DNA from: JBBRLG01 sp038231495
Lineage (GTDB): Bacteria; Planctomycetota; Planctomycetia; Gemmatales; Gemmataceae
Direction: 5' to 3'
Assembly: GCA_038231495.1 (NCBI GenBank)
Contig: JBBRLG010000094.1
Coordinates: forward strand, 1 to 16,163
DNA length: 16,163 bases
A program made the position numbers and the translations under genes. The notes beneath the pieces were generated by a model, which saw nothing but the letters and a program-made list of their open reading frames with translations, was not told where the DNA came from and searched no databases. This document shows positions 6,226 through 13,227 of this stretch, in pieces (position 1 is the first letter of the stretch; the number at the start of each line of letters is the position of its first letter).

Positions 6226-7626
6226 ATGAAGGATAGCGCCGCCCGTACCCGGGTCGAAACGGACAGCATGGGCACTATCGAAGTCCCTGCCGACCGCTAC
6301 TACGGCGCCCAGACGGCCCGGTCGCTGATCCACTTCGCGGTCGGCGACGACCGCATGCCGCGCGAGCTGATCCGCGCGTTCGGCGTTTTGAAGAAGGCGG
6401 CGGCGCTTGTCAACCGCGACCTCGGCCAACTGCCCGCCGACAAGGCCGACCTCATCGTCCGGGCCGCCGACGAGGTGAGCGCCGGCAAGCTCGACGCTCA
6501 TTTCCCCCTGCGCGTGTGGCAGACCGGCAGCGGCACGCAGACGAACATGAACGCCAACGAGGTGATCGCCAACCGCGCGATCGAACTGGCCGGCGGCGTC
6601 CTGGGCAGCAAGTCGCCGATCCATCCCAACGACCACGTTAACCTGTCGCAGTCGTCCAACGATACGTTTCCGACCGCCATGTCGATCGCCGCCGCGACCG
6701 AGCTGCACGACCGCCTGATTCCTGCCATTGAAGACTTGCACGCCGCCCTGGACGCCAAGGCGCGGGAGTTCGCGGACGTGGTGAAGATCGGCCGCACGCA
6801 CCTGATGGACGCGACGCCGTTGACGGTCGGCCAGGAAATGTCCGGCTGGGTAAGCCTCATCCGCCGCGACCTGGACCGGCTGCGCGTGGTATTGCCGGGC
6901 CTGTACGAACTGGCCTTGGGCGGCACGGCGGTGGGCACGGGCCTGAACGCGCCGCCGGAGTTCGCCGACCGCGCCGCCACGAAGATCGCCGAGCTGACGG
7001 GGCTGCCGTTCGTGTCGCACCCGAACAAGTTCGCGGCGTTGTCGGCCCACGACGAGATGGTTTTCGCCAGCGGTGCGTTAAAAACACTGGCCTGTTCGCT
7101 AATGAAGATCGCGAACGACATCCGCTGGTTGGCGTCGGGACCGCGCTGCGGCCTGGGTGAGTTGACGTTGCCGGCGAACGAGCCGGGATCATCGATCATG
7201 CCGGGCAAGGTGAACCCGACGCAGTGCGAGGCGGTGACGATGGTGGCGGTGCAAGTGTACGGCAACGACGCCGCGATCGGCTTCGCTGGCAGCCAGGGCA
7301 ACTTCGAGTTGAACGTCTACAAGCCGGTGATCATTTTCAATTTCCTGCACTCGGTCCGGCTGTTAACGGACGTGACGCACGGCTTCGTGGAGTTCTGCGT
7401 GCAAGGCATTGCATTGAACCGCGAGCGCATCGCGGCCCACGTCGAGCATTCGCTGATGTTGGCGACGGCGTTAAGTCCGCACATCGGCTACGACAAGGCG
7501 GCGGAGCTGGCTCACATTGCGTTTACCGAGGGCGTGTCGCTGCGCGAGGCGAACCGCAAGTTGGGTTATTTGAACGATTCGGAGTTCGACCGTCTGCTGC
7601 GCCCGGAGGCGATGACGCATTCGTAG
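6226..7626 (+). CDS. fumC: Class II fumarate hydratase
   Basis: A 466-aa cytosolic, iron-independent fumarase that reversibly hydrates fumarate to L-malate in the TCA cycle; it functions as a homotetramer. Family signatures are clear: TGSGTQTNMNANEV, the HPNDHVNLSQSSND segment, GRTHLMDATPLTVGQE with His192 in the position of the active-site histidine, and GSSIMPGKVNP (321-331), whose second serine (Ser323) matches the catalytic serine. The length is nearly identical to E. coli FumC (467 aa). The open frame runs upstream into the PP2C gene, but the ATG at 6226 gives the expected N-terminus (RVETDSMGTIEVP). The related aspartase and argininosuccinate lyase families share the GSSxMPxKxNP loop, but overall sequence and length favour fumarase. 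It converges on the DUF4139 gene across a long palindrome. Confidence 0.96.
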   Translation: MKDSAARTRVETDSMGTIEVPADRYYGAQTARSLIHFAVGDDRMPRELIRAFGVLKKAAALVNRDLGQLPADKADLIVRAADEVSAGKLDAHFPLRVWQTGSGTQTNMNANEVIANRAIELAGGVLGSKSPIHPNDHVNLSQSSNDTFPTAMSIAAATELHDRLIPAIEDLHAALDAKAREFADVVKIGRTHLMDATPLTVGQEMSGWVSLIRRDLDRLRVVLPGLYELALGGTAVGTGLNAPPEFADRAATKIAELTGLPFVSHPNKFAALSAHDEMVFASGALKTLACSLMKIANDIRWLASGPRCGLGELTLPANEPGSSIMPGKVNPTQCEAVTMVAVQVYGNDAAIGFAGSQGNFELNVYKPVIIFNFLHSVRLLTDVTHGFVEFCVQGIALNRERIAAHVEHSLMLATALSPHIGYDKAAELAHIAFTEGVSLREANRKLGYLNDSEFDRLLRPEAMTHS

Positions 7627-7643
7627 CCTACGGGCGGGCCGTT

Positions 7644-7758
7644 GCTTTGTATACTCCCCGCGGGGTGGATTGACACAAGCCCGCAGCGCGAGCGAGGGAC
7701 GGTCCCTCGCTCGCGCTGCGGGCTTGTGTCAAGTTGCACCGCGCCGAGTATACAAAGC
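7644..7758. repeat. Near-perfect 115-bp palindrome between convergent genes
   Basis: The inner arms 7670-7700 and 7702-7732 are perfect 31-bp inverted repeats around a single base. The outer arms GCTTTGTATACTC (7644-7656) and GAGTATACAAAGC (7746-7758) are perfect 13-bp repeats, joined to the inner arms by 13-bp spacers of equal length that pair only partly. It lies 17 bp after the fumC stop and 15 bp before the end of the opposing gene, so it could serve as a bidirectional terminator. The inner arm carries GCCCGCAGCGCGAGCGAGGG; from memory similar sequences recur in Gemmata-type genomes, unverified here. Confidence 0.85.
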
Positions 7759-7773
7759 GGAAGATCGCGCCGC

Positions 7774-9408
7774 TCAATGCGCCACGAGCACCGTGTAGCG
7801 GTACTTCAGCTTGTACTCTTCGCCCGCCTTGAGCGGCACCGTCCAAAACAATTCATAGCGACGGTTCACCGCGTAGACGCCCTCCTCGCGCAGCGACGTC
7901 TTCGGCTTGCCCTCGGCGTCCAGCAGTTCGCCCGAGAAGCGCCGGCGGATCACCAGCTGGACCTCCTCTTGCCGGTGGTTGCTGACCGACAGCTCGCCCT
8001 CCACCGTCGAACGCCGATACTGGCGGCCGCCGACCCAAACGAATTCGCGATCGCCGGCGCCCGGCTTCTGCTCCTCGTGTTCCACCGCGCGCGTGCGGAC
8101 GCTCAACGCCTTCTCCACGCGCAGCACCGTCTCCTCGCCGGCGTTCACCCAGTAGCTCGTCCGCTGGCCGTTGAATTTGCCGTCCGCCGTCACCATCGCC
8201 GGGCCGGTTGTCATCGGGAAGGCCAGCGGGTTCTTGAACCGCAGCGCGTCCCACGCGCCATCTTCGCCGTCCTCGCCGCGACCGCGGGCGTCAACGTTGT
8301 GGCCGTACTCGTCGCGCGTGTCGGGGATCATCCATTCGACGATACGCTCGTACGCCGCCTTGCCCTTCGCCACGGTCAGGGCCAGCGAATCGCCTTCCGC
8401 CAGCGTCCGCTTGCCGATCGACTGGTAGTGCAGGTCCACGCCCTCGCCCGTCGGCGTCGCGCCCAGGTTGATGGGCACCGGCGCGCTGCGGTTACTCAGG
8501 ACCGCCTGCTGGCTGATGACGCTGTTACCGGTCAGGTCGGCGTCGCGCCAGCCGCGGTTGTTCAGTTCCTGGAAGAAAGTGGCCCAGGTCGTGCGGGCGG
8601 CCAGCGGCGAGGTGACGTGGGCGAACTGCACGCTGGGGAAGCCGGAAATCAGCTTCACCTCCGCACCGTCGATGTCCGCCAGCTCGTTCTTGACGACGGC
8701 CTGTTGCTCCAAAGTGAGCGTTTTGGGATCGGTAATGTCGATTTTATAGCTCGGCGCCCACGCCATGCCGCGCGCCAGGTAGCCGATCGTCACCTTGGTT
8801 TGGGCCTTGTCCGTCTCGCCGAGCGTCAGCAGCAGGCGCGGCTGCTGGCGCTTGACCTTCATGTCGGCGGCCTCGCGGTCCAGCGCCTCGACGTAGGCGA
8901 CTTCGGACGCCTCCAGGTAGCAGCGCCCCCGCTCCGTCTGCACGACGAGGTAGCGGGCCGGCTGTCCCGCGGCTTCGGCAAGGTAGCGCGCCATATCGCG
9001 GGGAGAGCCTTCCTCGGCCTTCGCCGGTTTGAGCTTCAGCATTTCGCCGACCACCGGCGGAAGCTTGTCGCCCTTCAAGTGGATCGTGACTCTCTTGCCC
9101 GCGAGGTCTTGCTGCAAGTTGCCGGGGGCGCTCTCCCCCACCGGCACTTCCACCTCGCGCATTTTGACGAGCGTTTCGACCGGCACACTGCTCTCGACCC
9201 AGTAGGTGCCGTGGACCGGCTGCGGCACGTCGTCGAGGACGTAAACGCCCGGCTTGCCCAATGTCACCTCGCGCTTGACGACGGCCAGGCCGTTCTTGAA
9301 GAGGCCGACGGAGACGATTTTGCTCTTGGCCGGCGTCTCGTCGGCGCGGGCGGGAGGGTCGATGCCGAGCAAGGCCACGGCCAGCCCGGCGACCAGGGTG
9401 GTGCGCAT
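7774..9408 (-). CDS. Secreted DUF4139-type protein
   Basis: A 544-aa exported protein of unknown function. It has an N-terminal signal peptide with a likely cut after PPARA (residue 22). The stretch at about 209-260, YLARGMAWAPSYKIDI followed by QQAVVKNELADIDGAEVKLISGFP, matches the DUF4139 (MuiA-like, 'mucoidy inhibitor A') core, in which a beta-rich domain carries 'WxPxYxl...axvxNxtgedWxxvxLxLxtG.P'. The C-terminal half (about 400-544) is also predicted beta-rich. No catalytic motif or membrane anchor is seen, so a periplasmic or surface structural role is possible but not shown. The ATG at 9408 has AAGGAA 7 bases upstream. It stands alone, convergent with fumC and divergent from the small membrane-protein gene. 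Family assignment is moderately secure; function is not. Confidence 0.8.
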   Translation of the reverse strand: MRTTLVAGLAVALLGIDPPARADETPAKSKIVSVGLFKNGLAVVKREVTLGKPGVYVLDDVPQPVHGTYWVESSVPVETLVKMREVEVPVGESAPGNLQQDLAGKRVTIHLKGDKLPPVVGEMLKLKPAKAEEGSPRDMARYLAEAAGQPARYLVVQTERGRCYLEASEVAYVEALDREAADMKVKRQQPRLLLTLGETDKAQTKVTIGYLARGMAWAPSYKIDITDPKTLTLEQQAVVKNELADIDGAEVKLISGFPSVQFAHVTSPLAARTTWATFFQELNNRGWRDADLTGNSVISQQAVLSNRSAPVPINLGATPTGEGVDLHYQSIGKRTLAEGDSLALTVAKGKAAYERIVEWMIPDTRDEYGHNVDARGRGEDGEDGAWDALRFKNPLAFPMTTGPAMVTADGKFNGQRTSYWVNAGEETVLRVEKALSVRTRAVEHEEQKPGAGDREFVWVGGRQYRRSTVEGELSVSNHRQEEVQLVIRRRFSGELLDAEGKPKTSLREEGVYAVNRRYELFWTVPLKAGEEYKLKYRYTVLVAH

Positions 9409-9637
9409 GGGAGGGTTCCTTTCGTTGGGAGGGGCGAGACATTCGGGATGATACCGGAAGCCGCGCGGCTGCGGCCATGCGAGTCTGCCGGCCTGTTACA
9501 CCGCGGTTACACAACGATCCCGCGGCGAGCGTCGTGGCGCGAGCACGTCGTGCATTGCACCCGCAGTTTGCCTGGCGTGGAAACCTGACCTAAATTTAAG
9601 CAGCGTCGGGGAAGAGCCGAATCGGGGGGGGTGCGTC

Positions 9638-10051
9638 ATGAAGCAGCTTTCGTTCGGAATGTTGGCCGTCGTGCTGACGGTTTGTACCACCGCGGCCCGC
9701 GCTGAGCCCGCGCCGGTTGCACCGCCGGGCCGTCTGCCGATTCCGGAAAAACGGCCGCGCCCGCTCGAGATCGACAAGCCGGTGGTTGTCCTCGCGCCGC
9801 AATTGAATGCCAAGCCGCCCGAGGCCGCCCCCGCGTTTAACCCGCTTTACGAGTTCACCACGGTGTTTATCATCGTCATGTTCACGGCGGGCGGCGTCGT
9901 GGCGCTGACGGGCGTGGCTCACTTCTTCTTCCGCGTCGCGGCACCGATGCACCCGCGCGTGCTGGTCCTGAACGACCCCTGGGTGCGTGCCAACCTGGCC
10001 CGACTCGAAGCCGCCTCGCCCGACGACGCGCCGGCCGAAACGGGCCAATAG
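9638..10051 (+). CDS. Small exported protein with one membrane segment
   Basis: A 137-aa protein I cannot assign to a family. It shows a signal peptide (likely cut after AARA, residue 22), a proline-rich linker at about 23-68, one strongly hydrophobic segment at about 72-99 (TTVFIIVMFTAGGVVALTG), then a short tail of about 38 residues rich in Arg, Asp and Ala. The layout suggests a membrane-anchored protein with its proline-rich part outside the cytoplasm, though the signal-like N-terminus might itself remain as a second membrane helix. The ATG follows a G-rich stretch (about 9625-9632) usable as a ribosome site. Codon use resembles the neighbours, supporting a real gene. It lies 122 bp before the cytochrome c protein on the same strand and could be co-transcribed and act near it; this is inference from position. 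Confidence 0.72.
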   Translation: MKQLSFGMLAVVLTVCTTAARAEPAPVAPPGRLPIPEKRPRPLEIDKPVVVLAPQLNAKPPEAAPAFNPLYEFTTVFIIVMFTAGGVVALTGVAHFFFRVAAPMHPRVLVLNDPWVRANLARLEAASPDDAPAETGQ

Positions 10052-10173
10052 GCGTGGCGGGTGGAGCGCGGCATACTCCGAGTCGGCACGGCGCTGGCCC
10101 GCTGTCGCCCTCTCGTCTATACTGCCTGGGTAATTGCCCTCCCGCCGCCGCGCCGCCCCGGAGACAACCCGCC

Positions 10174-13137
10174 ATGCCTAGCTTCGTCGTCGCCGGCCTC
10201 ATCTTCCCGCTCCTGCTTCTTGGCGCCGCCCCCGTGCCGAACGCCCCGATCCCGCCGGACAAGGCACCCGCCAAGATGACCGTGCCCGACGGTTTCCGCG
10301 TCACGCTCTTTGCGGGCGAGCCGGACGTGGTCAAGCCGATCGCCATGACCACCGACGACCGCGGCCGGCTGTGGGTCGTCGAATCGCACTCGTACCCCAA
10401 CTGGATCACCGACGGCAAGGAAGGCCGCGACCGCGTTCTCATCTTCGCCGACACCAACGGCACCGGCCACTTCGACTCGTGCAAGGTCTTCCTCGACAAG
10501 GGCACCAACCTGTCCGGCATCACGCTCGGCCACGGCGGCGTCTGGCTCACCGCCGTGCCGAACTTGCTCTTCATTCCCATGAACGAAGGCGAGGACAAGC
10601 CGGCCGGCAAGCCCATCGTCGTGCTGGACGGCTGGGATTTGAAGGCCAAGCACAACGTCTTTAACACGCTCGTCTGGGGTCCGGACGGTTACTTGTACGG
10701 CTGCAACGGCATCCTGTCGAATTCGCGCGTCGGCAAGCCGGGGACGCCGGACAAGGAGCGCGTCGCCCTCAACTGCGGCGTCTGGCGCTACCACCCGACC
10801 CGGCAGCGCTTCGAGCAGGTCGCGTCCGGCACCACGAACCCGTGGGGCCTGGACTTCGACGACTACGGCGAAATCTTCATCACCAACTGCGTCATCAAGC
10901 ACCTGTTCCACGTCGTGCCGGGCGGCCACTATCAGCGGATGTACGGCCAGGATTTGGACGCGAACAGTTTCGGCCTGATGGAGAGTTGCGCGGACCACAT
11001 TCACTGGGGGGGCGGCGACTGGACGAGTTCGCGCAACGGCGAGGGCGCACACGGTGACGCGGGCGGCGGCCACGCCCACGTCGGCGCGATGGTGTACCTC
11101 GGCGACAACTGGCCTGACGAATACCGCCAGCACCTGTTCACGTGCAACCTGCACGGCAACCGCGTCAACCAGGACGTGCTGGAACGCAAGGGGTCCGGCT
11201 ACGTCGCCCATCACGGCAAGGATTTCCTGTTCGCCAACGATCCGTGGTTCCGCGGCCTGGCCCTGCTGTACGGCCCCGACGGCGGCGTCTTCGTCGCCGA
11301 CTGGAACGACACCGGTGAATGCCACAACTACGACCACGTCACGCCGACGAACGGCCGCATTTACAAAATAACTTACGGCGATCCGATAAAGGTTAATATC
11401 GATCTCGCAAAGTTGAGCGACGACGAGTTGGTAAAGCTGCAACTGCACAAGAACGACTGGCAGGTGCGTCACGCCCGGCGGTTGCTGCAAGAGCGAACCG
11501 AGGCCGGCAAACTGGGCAAGGGGGTGAAGCCGCAATTGCTCAAACTGCTCGGCGAACAGAAGGACGTGCCGCGGAAGCTGCGCCTCCTTTGGGCGCTGTA
11601 CGCGGTCAAGGGGTTGGACGAAAAGGCGCTGATGGCACAGCTCGACAGTGCCGACGATATGGTGCGCGTGTGGGCCGTGCGCCTGTTGCTGGAGGACGCC
11701 AAGGTATCGGACGCGGTGGCGGCGAGGTTCGCTCACCTGGCGAAGAACGACTCGTCGGCGACGGTGCGCCTGGCGCTGGCCTCGGCGTTGCAGCGCTTGC
11801 CGTTGAAACAACGCTGGCCGGTTGCCGAGGCGCTGGTCGCGCACGGCGAGGACGCCAAGGATATGAACCTGCCGCTCATGATCTGGTACGGCGTCGAGGA
11901 CTTGGTGCCCACCGACCCCGACCGCGCGGCGGCGCTGCTGGGCAAGTCGCGGATTCCGCTGGTGCGGCAATACATTGCCCGCCGCATCGCCGCGGCGGCG
12001 GAAGCCGACAAGCCGAAAACCCTGACCCCGCTGGTCAAGCTCCTCGCCGAAGCCGATGATACCGACATTCACCTCGACATCCTGCGCGGCCTGTACGAGG
12101 CACTGCAAGGTCGCAAGCTCGACGCGCCCGCCGGCTGGCCCGCCCTAGAACGCAAGCTCGCCGGCAGCCCCCATGCCGAGGTGCGCCAAAAGTCACTTAT
12201 GCTCTCCGTGATGTTCGGCGACAAGGAAGCGCTCGCGTCGTTGCGCACGACCGTCACCGACGCCACGGCCAAAGATGACGCCCGCCGGCTTGCACTACAA
12301 ACGCTTGTCGAAGTCCAGGCCCCGAACCTCGACGCGCTCTTGCGCGACCTGCTTGCCGACAAGACGCTGCGCGGCCCGGCGCTGCGCGGCCTCGCCGCCT
12401 ACAAGGACACGGCAATCCCGCCGCTCATCCTCAAGAACTATGCGACGTGTACCGACGCCGAAAAAGCGGACGCGATCAATACACTGGCGTCGCGCATCGA
12501 ATACGCCCTGGTGCTGATGGACGCGGTCGAGAAAAACCAGGTGCCGCGCCGCGATGTCAGCGCGTTCACGGCCCGGCAACTGTTCGCCTACAACAACAAG
12601 GCGCTAACGGAAAAGGTCAATCAGGCGTGGGGTTCGCTGCGACCGCCGGCCCAGGAGAAGACGGCCTTGCTCAACCGCTACAAGTCGCTGGTGCCGCCCG
12701 ACGCGCTCAAGAAGGCCGACCGCGCGCACGGCCGGGCCGTCTTCGCCAAGAGCTGCGCGACGTGCCACACGCTGTTTAACGAGGGCGGCAAGATCGGCCC
12801 GGAATTGACGGGTTCGCAGCGGGCCAACCCCGAATACATCCTGTCCAAAGTGGTGGACCCCAGTGCCGTCGTCGCCCGCGATTTCCAGATGACGGTCCTC
12901 GACTTGAAGAACGGCCGCTCGGTCAGTGGTCTGGTGAAAAGCGAGACGGAAAAGACAGTGACGATGCAAACGCAAAACGAGGTCGTGTTGGTGAACAAGA
13001 CCGACATTGACGAGCGCAAGAAGTCATCGCAGTCGATGATGCCGGACGGCCTGTTCGTGCTGCTGAGCGACGCAGACATTCGGGATTTGATCGCGTACCT
13101 CGGCGGCGCGGAGCAGGTCGCGTTGCCGTCGCCCTGA
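10174..13137 (+). CDS. Secreted PVC-type beta-propeller/HEAT/cytochrome c protein
   Basis: A 987-aa exported protein with the architecture 'putative membrane-bound dehydrogenase, Pirellula/Verrucomicrobium type'. The hydrophobic N-terminus (residues 1-19) is a signal peptide. Residues about 35-400 form a sugar-dehydrogenase-like beta-propeller (VPDGFRVTLFAGEP, DDRGRLWVVE, GPDGYLYGCNG, NPWGLDFDDYGE, YGPDGGVFVADWNDTGEC). Residues about 420-830 are helical, HEAT-like repeats. The C-terminus is a cytochrome c domain with the haem site CATCH (Cys861, Cys864, His865) and Met955/Met956 as candidate distal ligands. Such proteins are thought to oxidise sugars or related compounds in the periplasm and pass electrons to the attached haem; the substrate is unknown. 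The ATG at 10174 is preferred over the open frame from 10054 because it gives a clean signal peptide and has GGAGA nearby. It is convergent with the peptidase gene. Confidence 0.92.
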   Translation: MPSFVVAGLIFPLLLLGAAPVPNAPIPPDKAPAKMTVPDGFRVTLFAGEPDVVKPIAMTTDDRGRLWVVESHSYPNWITDGKEGRDRVLIFADTNGTGHFDSCKVFLDKGTNLSGITLGHGGVWLTAVPNLLFIPMNEGEDKPAGKPIVVLDGWDLKAKHNVFNTLVWGPDGYLYGCNGILSNSRVGKPGTPDKERVALNCGVWRYHPTRQRFEQVASGTTNPWGLDFDDYGEIFITNCVIKHLFHVVPGGHYQRMYGQDLDANSFGLMESCADHIHWGGGDWTSSRNGEGAHGDAGGGHAHVGAMVYLGDNWPDEYRQHLFTCNLHGNRVNQDVLERKGSGYVAHHGKDFLFANDPWFRGLALLYGPDGGVFVADWNDTGECHNYDHVTPTNGRIYKITYGDPIKVNIDLAKLSDDELVKLQLHKNDWQVRHARRLLQERTEAGKLGKGVKPQLLKLLGEQKDVPRKLRLLWALYAVKGLDEKALMAQLDSADDMVRVWAVRLLLEDAKVSDAVAARFAHLAKNDSSATVRLALASALQRLPLKQRWPVAEALVAHGEDAKDMNLPLMIWYGVEDLVPTDPDRAAALLGKSRIPLVRQYIARRIAAAAEADKPKTLTPLVKLLAEADDTDIHLDILRGLYEALQGRKLDAPAGWPALERKLAGSPHAEVRQKSLMLSVMFGDKEALASLRTTVTDATAKDDARRLALQTLVEVQAPNLDALLRDLLADKTLRGPALRGLAAYKDTAIPPLILKNYATCTDAEKADAINTLASRIEYALVLMDAVEKNQVPRRDVSAFTARQLFAYNNKALTEKVNQAWGSLRPPAQEKTALLNRYKSLVPPDALKKADRAHGRAVFAKSCATCHTLFNEGGKIGPELTGSQRANPEYILSKVVDPSAVVARDFQMTVLDLKNGRSVSGLVKSETEKTVTMQTQNEVVLVNKTDIDERKKSSQSMMPDGLFVLLSDADIRDLIAYLGGAEQVALPSP

Positions 13138-13148
13138 TCGGGCCGCAT

Positions 13149-13227
13149 GGCTAAGAGCTTATAGCTAACAGCTTATAGCTATTATAAAATAAAATAGCTA
13201 TAAGCTGTTAGCTATAAGCTGTTAGCC
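13149..13227. terminator. AT-rich 35-bp-arm palindrome between convergent genes
   Basis: Positions 13149-13183 and 13193-13227 pair at 34 of 35 positions around a 9-nt loop, ATAAAATAA. Each arm is itself built from repeats of a 14-base unit (AGCTTATAGCTAAC and its complement GTTAGCTATAAGCT). It lies 11 bp past the cytochrome gene stop, and its right arm overlaps the stop codon and final glycine codon of the opposing peptidase gene. The composition is strikingly AT-rich against the high-GC surroundings. A bidirectional terminator is the likeliest role. Confidence 0.7.

Noticed and set aside
5905..7050. 381-residue open frame on the minus strand across PP2C and fumC
   Set aside because: Antisense to two well-supported genes and spans their boundary; no recognisable sequence.
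7642..9588. 648-residue open frame on the plus strand
   Set aside because: It begins in the palindrome and runs antisense through the DUF4139 gene with shadow-type composition.
10117..12108. 663-residue open frame on the minus strand
   Set aside because: Antisense to the cytochrome c protein gene, whose motifs are unmistakable; no domain or ribosome site supports it.
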